A stretch of DNA of 64,000 nucleotides from Glycine soja. Lineage: Eukaryota > Streptophyta > Magnoliopsida > Fabales > Fabaceae. The first letter of the stretch is position 1. Every line of letters starts with the position of its first letter. Both the position numbers and the translations under genes were made by a program. The stretch spans positions 17,441,731 to 17,505,730 of the forward strand of contig NC_041008.1 of NCBI RefSeq assembly GCF_004193775.1, written 5' to 3'. This document shows, piece after piece, positions 23,861 through 36,500 of the stretch. The notes beneath the pieces were generated by a model, which did no database searches, was not told the DNA's origin, and saw only the letters and a list, made by a program, of their open reading frames with translations.

Positions 23861-24112
23861 TATACAAGAATTGCTAGAGTAAATAATTACTAAACTTCCG
23901 CTCCTTATTTGTTTTTATGATCATTGGGGTTACTTATATGGCAAATATCAATCTTATATAAATTCAAATAAGAAGTATATGGTGTGAGCAAATGATTATG
24001 TAAAGTGTTGTTTCTAAAAAAAAATAAAAATAAAAATAAAAACAATGAAACAACAATGTTTAGAGTGAGTGATAGTAACATAAATATAACACATTTGCAT
24101 TTGTTTTATCAG

Positions 24113-24160
<48 letters not shown>

Positions 24161-26969
24161 GTATGCCAAACCATGTTACCTTTCAGGTTGTGAAGCAAGT
24201 GATTGTAAGCAATGCTTTTCACCTTTGAAATAAGTTGCAATAAGTCAATCAGTATAAAAAAAAATGTTCTTTTTTTAGGGTCATTACATGATGATCATAT
24301 CCATATTTTGTGGATGTGGCATGTTTCAACCTTCAAGCACATATAATTTTGAGTCCTAAGAATTTTAATATTTCTTGTGTTGTCATGTTCTAGAACAATG
24401 TAATCAACATGAGAGGAGAGAAGTTTGTAAAGACACAAAAGGTGATCTAAAAGCCTTACCCAAAAATAGGCAAGTATACTTACTGCTTATGGTCACTGAT
24501 TTTTCTGTTTTGATGCTTTAATTAGGCCATTTTGGTAAAAATCATGTGAAGAACATGGAAAAAAGGAAATCAATGTAACTAGACTATAAGGTAGTTCGGA
24601 TAGGTTGATCTTATTCCTTTCACATCTCTTCAAATACTTTCTCTTTCTATGTTGACTAGAAATATGCCATAACACCTTGTAGGTTTTCCAAACAAATTCA
24701 GAAAGGAAATTACATCTATCATTTTAATAACAACCACCTCTTTGTAAAAGAGAACAAGAAAAAGAATAAAGTTTAACAAACCAAGAGTCAAAAAATAATT
24801 AAAGTCTTTACAGGTCATTTAACTTGAATTTTTAAGTGAGCTATAGCAAGTTAATGTATGTTTCACCTTTGTACAATTTGATGGTGGCACTACTGGTCTA
24901 TCATTGGCATTTATCAATTAAAAACTATGTTGTCCTCTTGGAAATAACTTGGTTTTGGAGTTCTAAATATGCATTGTAGTGTCAAAACATTTTTCTTTGT
25001 AAATTTCGGTTCCATTTTTTCCTAAATTGAAACATTTTTTTTCTTCAATATATTATTATATTTGTAGTCATGAGTTGTTTTTCTTTCCTTGGTTAATTAT
25101 AAGGATATTTTGCTTCATGTTTGATAGAGACTCATATTTTGGAATAATTCTTTTTAAAAGTGAATTAGTATAAGTTCAGCTAACACTAAGAATGAGTCTA
25201 TCGCACCAATTCGCATATGCATCACATGATTCAAAGTCACTTGTGAATTGTGATTCATAGCATGATGCAAATTATGAATTTGCGTATGCATACTATATTT
25301 AATCATTCAATCTGAATCTTGAATCATGCATTTCTAAACTTAACAACTATGCATATGTAATGTATTTGGACAAATTTTAACTTTTTTTATATTATGTACA
25401 TGTAAATTTATTAAATATAAAGTATATGTAAAATATAAAACACGAGGATGAACAATTTGTGTAATGAGAGCAAGTAGAAAAAACTTATACTTAATTCACA
25501 GGCATGAATAATTTAGTTGAAATCAAATGAACAAATAAATTGTTATGATAAAAGAATATATTTTAATTCATTTAATACAGATATAAACTATTTTTTACGA
25601 AAGAATATGAATATAATATAACTAATTGGATTAATGTAAAAAAAATTTATTTATTTCTTGCTTATTGTCTTTTCACATAACTAATTCATTGAATATTTTA
25701 TTTTATTTAAAATACCAAGTATAAGTAAAATTAATGTCTAAAATTTACATGTAAAATGATGAGGTGATATTTTTCTTTCCTCTTATTCTCCTAGCAAGTT
25801 ATGTAAACAATATGAAAATGATATTTTTAAGAAGACAAGTAACAAAATTTATATTTAATTTATGGAGATGAATATTTTTCTTAAAGACAGAAATAACATA
25901 TAAAATTAAAAAAATATATGAAATTTATTTTTAAAGCAAGTAAGTAAATCTATACTTAATTTATGAGAAGAAATATGTCAACTATAGATACAATTTTCAT
26001 AGTGTGGAATATGAAATACAGTCTCAACAATCAGGTTAACTTTGGTCTTCAATGGGTAAATTATGTTACTCATGTATTAGTACTTCAATTATTCAAAGTA
26101 GTTTTACTTAGATTGAATTGTTATTTTTCATTTTTGGACTATAAGAACAAATTTTGTAAAACAAGTTAATACAAGTACTGAATTTGTATGAAATTTGTAC
26201 AAAGAAGATTAAATTCAAGATAATATATCAAATATCAGGTGAAGTAACAACAAGATCATGGTACCTATAGTCCATGCAAGATTTCTGGCATTGGAAGCTC
26301 AAGAAAATGTGCAAGATCAACAAACACAACCTCCTCAGTCCTCCTAGCAATACCCTTTGTAAATAGATAAATTTTAATAAAAGGAATGTTATTCTATATA
26401 GTTGCAACACAATAGTATCGAAGAAGCATGTTTTTGAAGTACGGTTAGTAGTCTCAACTACAACACAACAATACAATGTAAAATTAAATTTTCTTTAAAT
26501 TGAATTATATAATAATTACAATTTGTGATGGTTTACAATAAATCAGTATGTTCGTACATTACATAGACTCTAATACTAGTGTGTTATACATATATGTATA
26601 AGGATCAAATTAAAAATGTGTAAGGAATTAACAATCAATGTATAATGGCAAAGATCAAATCAATAACATTTGCATATATAATAACCGATTTAACAAGCTT
26701 TTAGGACCAAATTGAGGATATGTGGTACATACAAGACTAAATTATATGTTTATTTTTTTTATTTACCTTTTAATCCAACACACAGTACTACAAGGGAATG
26801 TTTGTTTCACCTTATGTTTTTTTATTCCCAAGAATAAGAGGGTGAGAATATATCCATGCTTGTTAGAAGTTTATGAAGATTTATTCTTAGGTTAGAAATG
26901 TCATATCTTCATATTTCAAGCAAATTCTATTTTCATAAGGAGGGATAGGTATATGATATTCTCACAAGA
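23861..26969. other. Intergenic, no gene seen
   Basis: Very AT-rich with short open frames that have no domain. Contains one (AC)n microsatellite and, at about 25205-25290, two direct near copies of a word like aattcgcatatgcat. Confidence 0.55.
24115..24157. repeat. (AC)n microsatellite
   Basis: About 43 bases of alternating C and A. Confidence 0.95.
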
Positions 26970-26972
26970 ATA

Positions 26973-27165
26973 CATTACTCGGAAAAGTATTTTCTACGAT
27001 AGCAAAACGACAATGGTTAATCAAGAACCGTCTTAGTATATAAGGTGGTGACAATTTTGTAAATAAGGGGTTTTCAACAAAGATGGTTTTACGAAATTTG
27101 TCTTAGAAGACTATCATTCTAAGACGATTTCATAAAAACCGTCTTAGAAGATTTTTCACTTGTTT
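26973..27165. repeat. Left terminal and subterminal arm of the CACTA element
   Basis: Contains aagaaccgtcttagta, tttgtcttagaagac, attctaagacgatttc and aaaaccgtcttagaag, short inverted and direct copies of one motif. Confidence 0.75.
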
Positions 27166-27291
27166 TTAATATTTAATATCTTTCTTTACTCTCGCGGCTC
27201 TCTGATTCTTACTCTCCCTCTCTCCCTCTTTGACTCCTCCTCTAAGGTGTCTAAAATGGAGAAGTCGCGCCACCGAAATATGCTTTTCCTC

Positions 27292-27640
27292 CTATTCCAC
27301 CATTTTGCGCTTCTTCTTCTTCGTCGTCGTCAACATCTTCGTTTGACTCGAACAACAAATTCCTTGTTGAGTCACCATTCTGGTAGCTTTGAGTGGGCCG
27401 AAGGCCTCGTCGCTGTGCTCCATGAGCAAGCGAAACTCGTCCTCAAGGCAAAACATGGCATGTTGGAGCATGTCCTCGATGTGAACGAGGCACACGATGA
27501 TGAACTTGTCGGAGAAGAGTTGGCTCCACTCAGTGACGATAGCGATGAGCTCGTCCAAGGTGTCGAGGAAGGTAGCAGAATCGGCGGCGTCGGCCCAGAT
27601 TGTGTGGTCGGAGGAGAAGTATGGAGAGATTCAACGGTCT
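27292..27640 (-). pseudogene. Captured EXO70 exocyst-subunit fragment
   Basis: The minus strand gives SSDHTIWADAADSATFLDTL, DELIAIVTEWSQLFSDK and HIEDMLQHAMFCLEDEFRLL, matching the N-terminal half of plant EXO70 proteins, which have the words FLxAxDEL and AMxxLExEF. The match ends at a low-complexity lysine run near 27300, and the upstream start and the C-terminal domain are missing. EXO70 tethers secretory vesicles to the plasma membrane. It lies just inside the left arm of the CACTA element and in the opposite orientation to the other two captured fragments. A plus-strand open frame over the same bases (27160-27642) is a shadow. Confidence 0.75.
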
Positions 27641-27654
27641 AGGGATTTAAGGGA

Positions 27655-29470
27655 GTGATCCTCTGTGATGCAACAGCCTCTGGGATCCATGCGATTGGTG
27701 CATGTCAAAAAAACTCAGTCGGTTTTCCTGATAGTGATAGTGCCAAACAGTTGCACATATTGTCATCATCTCCTGATTTAGGACCTACAACTAATATATG
27801 CATGCAGATTTTCTGTAACCAGCCACTTAATATGAAAAACATTGTTGTTGTGGGATTTGACATGGATTATACTTTGGCACAATACATTCCTAAAACTTTT
27901 GAATCTCTTGTTTACCAACACACATTTGAAAAATTGGTTTATGATTTGGATTACCCTAGAGAGGTTTGTACAATTATGCTTGTAGTAATTATTTTTTATT
28001 ATTTTTCTAGTGTTAATAATGATAGAAAGAAGGTATTGTATTTTATTTTTGGGGGTTTATTGACTTTTTTTTGGTTCACTTTGTATCCATAAACTCCTTG
28101 CAATATAATATTCTTTAATCATAAAGGATTTTTTATTTGGTACCACTTTGTTTGTAGGTATAGTCAATGTTACATCGTTTAGTTACTATTTTGGCTAAAT
28201 TTTTTTCCTGTAGTTATTGAGTTGGTCATTTGACTCAAATTGCATGATTAGGGGCTTGGTTTTAGACAAAAAGAGAGGCAACATCTTGAAGGCTAACATT
28301 GAACAAATGTTTTTTATACATCCACTCTTATGAAGGGAAAAATATATAAGACGATCACATGGGAAATAATTTTTCTTTTTTCCTTTTTCCAAATTTTATG
28401 TTTGATTGTTGTATTGTTGGTTTTGTTACCTCATGTTTTTAGATGGATCGCGACAAGTATGTGAAAGTAGCCTATCATGGATTTAAAGAGTTGTCAAAAG
28501 AAGAAAAAGTTGGCACGTATGAAAACACTTTAGTACATGATTCTTTTGATGGGCCAGACTATGCTCTCATTGATACACTCTTTTCACTTGCGGAAGCCTA
28601 CTTATTTGCTTAGCTTGTTGATTTTGAGGACAAAAATCTTGGAAGGATTCAAGAGCATGTTGAGTAAGTCCTATTATTGTTTGCATTTTCCTACAGGAAG
28701 TCCATACACCTGCATTTTTCAAGTATAATTGCATACTAAGATTAAGGCAATTTTTTATTTTATTTCATTGAAATTGGAGGCAATCTTGGCTTCTTGAGAA
28801 GTATTGTATTTAGGTTATCATTTATGATTATATATTAGCTTCCATGCAGAGGTGTGCTTTTTATGGGTAGGGACATATTTAGAACAATATCATTAATGAA
28901 TGTTGATTTCTACATCCTTACAACATATAAGGCATTGAAAGGCAATGGTCATTTATTGCTAAACTTATTTATGCAAAATTAGAGGACAATAAATAGTTAG
29001 TGAGAATTTTCTTGCATTAATATTAAACAGGTAAAGTAAATGTATATTGGGTAGTGAATACAGTTTTTTTTTAAAATGTTAGAAAATCATAGATTATGAT
29101 ATAGAAATGCGTGCTTATTCTATAATACTTTTTATGAGTTGTCCTTTTAGTTATGCTCGTCTATACAAAGATGTTCAAAATGAAGTAGATTTGTGCCACA
29201 GAGATGGAACATTAAAGCAAAAGGTTTTTGTAGATCCCAAAAGGTATGAATGTAAAATCGCCAGTATTTCACAATGAACAAATGCACATTTTTTGTGTGT
29301 TATATGAGATCTTTCTCATTGAAATATTAGTTTCTCGATGATATTATACTGAAGTGGTCATTTTCTTTTAAAACTTATAATATTCGATATATCAATGAAG
29401 ACACCTCCATAGTTCCCATGCTTAAAATGCTTAGAGATTTTGGACGAGCTAAATTTTTTGTGACAAACAG
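27655..29470 (+). pseudogene. Captured purine 5'-nucleotidase (HAD-IG family) fragment, five exons
   Basis: Exon pieces match plant cytosolic/purine 5'-nucleotidase. To 27964: NMKNIVVVGFDMDYTLAQY, with the HAD catalytic DxDxT motif. 28214-28291: MIRGLVLDKKRGNIL. 28443-28663: KYVKVAYHGFKELSKEEKVG, FSLAEAYLFA, then TAG 28611-28613 and LVDFEDKN. 29151-29243: YARLYKDVQNEVDLCHRDGT. About 29387-29470: YINEDTSIVPMLKML, FFVTNS. Introns keep many GT/AG ends, but the 28291 donor is gc and the acceptor before 29387 is lost. The reading ends after VTNS, about halfway through the usual protein. Intact enzymes remove phosphate from purine monophosphates. The 5' extension (27655-27830) has no clear match. 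Confidence 0.85.
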
Positions 29471-30079
29471 GTACCAGTGAATTGTCTATATAAGCTAAAG
29501 TGTAGGATTAAAATTTTGTCAGCAAGTTGTCAAACCATCTTGTCATCAAAATGTATATAACCTTGTTTACAGAGCAATGTAAAATTATTTTTGTTTGGCA
29601 GATCCATTATGTCAATTTTCTTCAAATAAGAATTCCAAGTCATTTCAAATTGTTATGTTTTTTCTTTGCTTTAAATCAAGTGGAATCATGCTCTGCTAGC
29701 TACAGACTACTTAAATGGAAGAAAAGAAGCTAAAGGATAGAAATATTGAGCTGCTTTATTCCTTACGTGAATATCCCCTTTTATAGCTATTACAAAAGTT
29801 ACGTAATATTTTGGTATAACAGAAAATAGCATATAATTCTACGCCTGTCCCCTAAGCAGCAACATTACTAACAGAATATCACCAAGTGGGTCCATGTGCT
29901 CATGCATAGTCTTCTAGATATTTCAGTTTGTTAGTAGCACGTGTGGGTCTGTGCATTGCTGGTTCAATAGTGCCTGGTGCTGGAGAAATGGGCCTGATAT
30001 TGCTATCATGCTCTAAAGTAGTCCTAATTAGAAACTGGATCTATAAATAATTATGTTTCTTTCATAATGACGCATGCAG

Positions 30080-30390
30080 TGAAGCGGATGAGATTTACAA
30101 AATATGTGGTGTGATAGGCAATCCAACCTTTGAATCATGGGCGGGTGGACTCGAACTTGCAAGGGATATTAACTACCAGTTTCCACAGGTTAGATATATA
30201 ACTTCGATCTTGCTATTTTTGGTAATTAGCCTCTAGGATGCTATTTGCCTAATTAATGTGCTAGGCGTAATAGTATTTTACTTAACATTTTTACTATATG
30301 CTTTTAATTTCTACAGCTTGTCGGTGTGCATCATTCTGCTTTGATTTCGTCTCCTAGTGATGATGCAATCAACCTTATTACAATAAGTGT
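30080..30390 (+). pseudogene. Captured protein kinase fragment (CDKF-4/MAK-like), two exons
   Basis: After a GCAG acceptor, 30080-30188 gives EADEIYKICGVIGNPT and GLELARDINYQFPQ and ends CAG before gttag. A second exon from 30317 gives LVGVHHSALI and SDDAINLIT. This is the C-lobe of plant CDKF-4-type kinases, after the activation segment; the catalytic N-lobe and the loop with HRD/DFG are absent, so it cannot be a kinase. It is in the same orientation as the nucleotidase fragment, separated by about 600 bp of non-matching sequence (29471-30079). Confidence 0.8.
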
Positions 30391-31784
30391 TTTTTATATA
30401 TTGCTTAGTTGTGAGCCACTGATCAACAAATAATATATAATCCATTTTTTTGTTTTCTTGGTTTTAATGCTGCTTGCCTTGGGTAGGTCGTACCACACAA
30501 GTTATTGAATCAAAGAGAATGAAGAGGATGAAAGAAAATTATTTTCGTACATTGACTAACTGATATGAACATTAGATCTTAATATACACACTTACAAGTA
30601 ACTTGTGTATAAGTTTGGCTCCAGATTCTAATATTCCTTGCCTTTGTCCCTAAGTTTTGTAGCCATTAACCTAAATTATTATTATTATTATTCTAATTAC
30701 CATTTTGGTGACTATGCAATTTATCAGGACCAATATATTTTATGTTATAACGCTATCATAAATGAACTGGAAGACCTTGTATCTCAACAGCAATAGGAGT
30801 AGAAGGATATGTGCTTCTTTTCTCTTTGTTATTTTCTAAATTTATAAATCATTCAGCTCTTGGCATTGGTTGGGGTTCTCCGCCCCTTTGTCTAGAGTCC
30901 TTACCGTGCTCTTTGGAAGGCCAAACCTAATCCATTTCTAAATTATTGTATCATTTAATTTCATTCAAGAGATATAAAAACTATTCATGTTACTTTTTAA
31001 TAGTGTATTTTGTTATATTATTTATATCATATATTTTTTGTTATATTATTCACATGCACAGGCAAGGATGGTTCCAAGATTATGAAGGTAAAGATTACAA
31101 CCATCAACTTGACACTTACAAAGAAAATATGTGGTAATTTAAAGGTTAGTTATTATGTCTTTTTAAATTATCACATATTAATTGGTAATGTTTATTAATT
31201 AAATTTTTATTTAACATTGAACATAGTTAACCAATTAAATGTTTATTATTCCTAGTTTACTAATAATTTCTCTTATTTAAAATTGCTAGTTTTGTTCAAC
31301 CCAGTGAGATTATGCTCAAACTACTCAAGCATACGGCAACACACATGGTAATATTAATAAATGAGGAGCAAGATCATGCTAGAATTTTATGGATGCTTTG
31401 AATGTGGTGTTACAGTCAACAAATTTGCATACATTTTCTTAGTATTTTATAAAAAATTAATACAATAAATTAATGGAATTTGTATAAATTAAATTACATA
31501 ATAGTAGTTTTATATTCTATTAGTTTGTGTTGTTTTATATTTATATCTTAATTATAATGTTTTGTAAAAAAATTAATTATGATTTAATTTATAATATGAG
31601 AAGATATATAAATAAAGGAAGAAGAAAAAGAAACAAATTGCTTTATAAAATAATTTATCAAGCAAAAGAAACAATTAGACAAATGAATTTCTTTATAGAA
31701 TTAAATTGCATGAATATGTTGTATGGATTTCTTATTTTTTTAAAAAGGATGAAAAAATGTCTTAGAATAACCATTTAGAATGTC
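30391..31784. other. Interior of the CACTA element, unassigned
   Basis: No certain gene piece. At 31062-31110 an acceptor-like CAG is followed by a short open stretch (GKDGSKIMKVK) that could be a fourth captured exon, but it is too short to place. Around 30865-30930 a more GC-rich patch is also unassigned. Confidence 0.4.
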
Positions 31785-32172
31785 TACATTCTAAGAAAGT
31801 TTTTTTTTTAAAAAAAAAAATAGTCTTAGAATCTTAAAATTATTTTAATGTTTTTTGTTTAAAAAAAACATTCTAAAATGATTCTTTAAAAAAATCGTCT
31901 TAAATTGTAGATATTCTAAGATGATTTTTTAAAAAACCGTGTTACAATCCTAATTTTTTTTTAAAAAAATTATATTATAGGAAGATTTATAGAGGTCCGT
32001 CTCAGAATAATCGCATCCTAAGACGATTATTTTTTAAAAAATTATCTTAGAATGTGTAGATTTTCTACGACAATTTTTTAAAAATCGTCATAGAAAATTT
32101 TGATTTTATACAATATTAACTACAAAAATAATTTAAAATTGTCTTAACCAATGTAGAATTTTTGTGGTAATG
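31785..32172. repeat. Right terminal and subterminal arm of the CACTA element
   Basis: Dense copies of ttctaagacgatttttt and its reverse, often as near palindromes (for example around 31990-32060), ending in tttttgtggtaatg at 32172. Confidence 0.8.
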
Positions 32173-32175
32173 ATA

Positions 32176-33550
32176 TAAGGGGTTGCTTGGTTTTATTATT
32201 TTTTGTTTTCACTTTCAAATAAACAAGAAAATACGAGAGAAATATATGTCTAGTTTGATATTTTCATTTTTAATTTCAGAAAATGAATAAGTATTTTCAA
32301 AAATACTGAAAACAACAAAAAGACTTTTTTTTTTATTTTTGCTGAACTTGCGATGACATTGTTGAAAATTTCATGACTTTATACGGTTCCAACTTACTTT
32401 CTCTCTCTTCAAATGGTGACTTTCAAGTTGAATTCTCTCCCAAAGCGTCTTCTAAACTCACCCTAACCAATAATAAAATTGAAAAAGTAGTTTGTAAATA
32501 AAGTTAAAAATTGGAAAAGGAAATTGAAAAACAAACATATTTTAAAATGGTAAAAACTTGAAAATGAAATCAATTTTTAGAAAATATAAATAAGAAATAA
32601 AAATAGAAAATACTTTTCAAACTAAACGCACTAAGTTATTTTTTACAATACCGACCTATTTCCACTACATTGTACTTCTACATTTATTTTTTACTTTTTA
32701 AATTTTTTTAATGAAATAAATTTGAAAATGTTATGCAATTATTAAATTCCAACCAAACATGTCATGAATAACATTTTTAGACATAATATTTGCATGATGT
32801 AAGATTATACCCTTAAACAAGATAAATTCTACCATGCAAAAGTGAAGAATTTTTTCAAGATACCAAAGTAAATTTGAACCGTTTAAATGTGAGGGTTATT
32901 AAATCAATGATTAATCTTTTTTCCTTTTATCTTTTTTTCCCAATTTGTCATTGAGTACCCATCTCTCCATGCCACTTTGCCACTTGAACCATTGCTTCTT
33001 CATATCCATCAATGACTTTTAAGAATCCAACCTAAAACAAAAATCCTAACATAGATAATCTATGAAAATAATATTCAATATTTTGTAAGATATGAGAAAT
33101 TGATATAAAAAAAAAGCCAACAACAAAAATTCAAGATACCATATTCAAGAACCAGATCCAAATCAAAATAGTAAAAAAAAGCAAAACATGAGTCATTGTG
33201 AAATCCAACTCCAAAGGCAAACATTGATCTTAGATTTATTCCTTGTCGAACATTTTCTTTTGTCCCTTTTGTCGGAAAAGACTCTGATCTTGGTGCCTTT
33301 GAAGCTCCATGAATGAGAGAAATAAAAAGTTTCAAACAGAATGTTTGCTCGAGTTTAAGTGAAAGGTGGGAAAAAGCATGGTAACAAATAAGAAGAGAGA
33401 AGAAAAGAGGGTGAAGATAGAGAAGAATAAAAGTTATTAAAAAAAGACAAACAAAAAAAAATAAGAAAAACAATTTGAACCATTAAATAAAAATTAAAAA
33501 CATCCAACAGTTCAAATTTATATTTGTGTGAAAAATCTTTTACTTTGTCG
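32176..33550. other. Intergenic, possible MITE, no gene seen
   Basis: At 32178-32636 the left end ggttgcttggttttatta and the right end, reversed (gtgcgtttagtttgaaaa), are loosely similar, as in decayed hAT or Mutator MITEs; target duplication not resolved. The rest is AT-rich with no domain. Confidence 0.4.
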
Positions 33551-36500
33551 ACGGTGTCTAAGGTGCGAAAGTGAAACTACTTTTGCATCCTAAGCAAGTT
33601 TTGAAAAAATTAAATAATGAATTGCATCCATCCGATTTAATAATTAAAAAATGAAATGGTTCAGATTTGTTTAAGGCAACCAGTTGTAACGTTTTTAATA
33701 GGGAGACCTGTTGTTTTGATTTTGAAGCCATTATGCAATTAATGAAAGGCGTACTGCTTCGATTTTGAAGCCATTATGCAATTAATGAAAGGCGTACTGC
33801 TTCGATTTTGAAGTCACGACATTTGTGTTAACGTTTTTAAATTGGTCTTAATTACAAGTATGCCATCACGTTTGAGTTAAAATTGATTTTTTTTCAAAAA
33901 TCGATGTTAACATGACGATGTTAAATGTATAATTTTTAATAGTTTTTTCTGTCCTCATGTGTCAGATCATTTTATAAAATTTTTAGTAACTTTTTACTCT
34001 TATAGATTATTTTATTTGGGTCCTACATCTTAATTTACATGTTTCTAAATTTATATTTTAATATTTTCCTTTCAAATATAATTAATTTGTAATTTTTTTC
34101 TTTCAAATCATAAATATACCAAAAAATTGATATATTCTTCAAGCTTAATTAATTTTTTTGAAAAATTAATTTTAATAAAAAGTACATTACATTAATTTTG
34201 GGTTGACAATAAAATTAAAAATTAACAAAATTACGCAATAATTAATACATAGTACAAATTTCACTATGATTGCTTTTTAATCTTCTATTTAGTTTCCATA
34301 TATATTTTAAATTTATATTTTTAATATTTACATTATGTTATAGCTAAAATTAATAATTTTGGTTAGAGTTATCTTTTATCATATAATTAATTATAATTCC
34401 AACTATTATAAAATTAAAACAATCAAATTTTAGTTAGAGAATCTTAGCTTTTATAATATAATTAATTATAATTATAAATTTTTTTAAAAAATAATAAATA
34501 ATATTATGTGATCTATATAGGTCATATTTAATGAAATAAGATTTTTTAATTGTTATTATTTGTTGTATTATAAAATTTAAGAATTGAATTTGATATGAAA
34601 TTCACAAGTTAAGATATAGTTACATTAATTTCATAATTTTATTTAAATAGATAAATATAATAGATAACTAAACCTATACATTAATATAACTAATTTGTTG
34701 CCGCTAATTTAAAAGTTAGCATTATTTTAGTTAAATTAATGTTAAAATGATTTTATTTTAATGCATCTCAACTAATAAATTAATATACACTCAAAAATGA
34801 CTCTCAATTGAAGTTTAGGATAAGAAATTAGAAATAGATTGTAAACAAATGTTTGGTTGACATTTTTTTGATTAAAATACAAATTGTATATTGTAAATAT
34901 TTATTAGTTATGGATTTATTAAAAATACTTATTATTACTTTTAATGATGACATAATTTAAATATTTAAAATATATATTTATGATGCATTGTAATAATAAT
35001 TGATCTTGACAATTGTCGATCAAGAAGTTTCCCTTCACAAAAGGGTTTCTGGTTTTCTCTTACTCGAAACTTTTTGTCTATATTTCTCAAGTGATATCTA
35101 GGCCAAAGAACAAGATTGTTACAAAACATATTTCGACAAATGGTTATCATATCTTTCGATGAATTAAAATAGAGAGAAAATATAAATAGAGACATTAAAG
35201 AGGATAAAAAAGCAATGATAGTCTCTCAAATTTGGAGTATATATTTTTTACTCACATTTTATAGTTGGATATTGAATATAAATCTCTAAAATCAATTTAC
35301 ATTCATATAAATATTTACATATAAATAAGACAATTACAAAAGATAAGAACCAATTGGTTTGAAAGACATGATAAATTTAGAAAACTCATTCACACGGTCG
35401 TTCAATGTTATCGAGTTTTGATAAAATTACATGAAACTTGTGTAATTTTTAATTTTTTTATGTATATTTTTTAAATATTAGTTATATAAAAATAAAGTCA
35501 TAAAATAATTAATAAATTGAAATTTTGCATTTATTATATGGCCACATCCCTTCCTTGTCACATGCTTGTCTAAAATAAATAAGATCAGTTATAACATTTT
35601 CAATGATAAATTTTTTTTTATTAAAGATTATTCTATAAAGGTACTTGCAAGTTATGATTCAAGTTGTTCTATATTGGTCAATTTTAAGGCATGAGATGCA
35701 TTATTAGGTAAAGACTCTTGTTAAAGAAGTGAATGAGTCTTTACCTAATAATGTATCTCATGCTTTAGAATTGACCAATATAGAACAACTTGAATCATAA
35801 CTTACAGGTACCTTTATAAAATAATCTTTAATAAAAAAAATTATCATTGAAAATGTTATAACTTATCTTATTTATTTTAGGCAAGCATGTGACAAGGAAG
35901 GGACAAGGTCATATAATAAATGCAAAATTTCAATTTATTAATTATTTTATGACTTTATTTTTATATAACTAATATTTAAAAAATATACATAAAAAAATTA
36001 AAAATTACACGAGTTTCATGCAAGTTTACCAAAACTCGATAACATTGAATGACAGTGTGAATGAGTTTTTTAAATTTATCATGTCTTTCAAACCAAATGG
36101 TTCCTATCTTTTGTAGTTGTCTTATTTATATGTAAATATTTATATGAATGTAAATTGATTTTAGAGTTTATATTCAATATCCAACTACAAAATATGAGTA
36201 AAAAATACATACTTCAAATTTGAGAGACTATCATTGTTTTTTTACCCTCTTTAATGTCTCTATTTATACCCTCTCTCTATTTTAATCCATTGAAAGATAT
36301 GATAATCATTTTATCGAAATATGTTTTGTAACAATCTTGTTCTTTGCCTTAGACATCACTTGAGAAATATGGACGAAAAGTTTTGTAAGAGAAAATTAGA
36401 AATCCTTCTGTGAAGGGATACTTCGTGATCGACAATTGCCAAGATCAATTATTATTACAATGCATCATAAATATATATTTTAAATATTTAAATTATGCCA

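Larger units (their letters stand above)
26973..32172. mobile_element. CACTA (En/Spm) transposon, 5.2 kb, carrying host gene fragments (Pack-CACTA)
   Basis: The left end reads CATTACTCGGAAAA and the right end, on the other strand, CATTACCACAAAAA; both are worn forms of the CACTACTACAAAA ends of legume CACTA elements. A perfect 3-bp duplication ATA flanks it (26970-26972 and 32173-32175). Both ends carry subterminal copies of words like ttctaagacgattttt and aaaccgtcttaga in both orientations, another CACTA hallmark. The interior has no transposase but holds pieces of EXO70 (minus strand), a purine 5'-nucleotidase (plus, several exons with introns) and a CDKF-4-type kinase (plus, two exons). 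Retained introns show capture at the DNA level. Soybean Tgm-Express elements are a known class of this kind. Confidence 0.85.

Noticed and set aside
27160..27642. Plus-strand frame of 160 codons inside the CACTA element
   Set aside because: Antisense shadow of the EXO70 fragment, which is on the minus strand.
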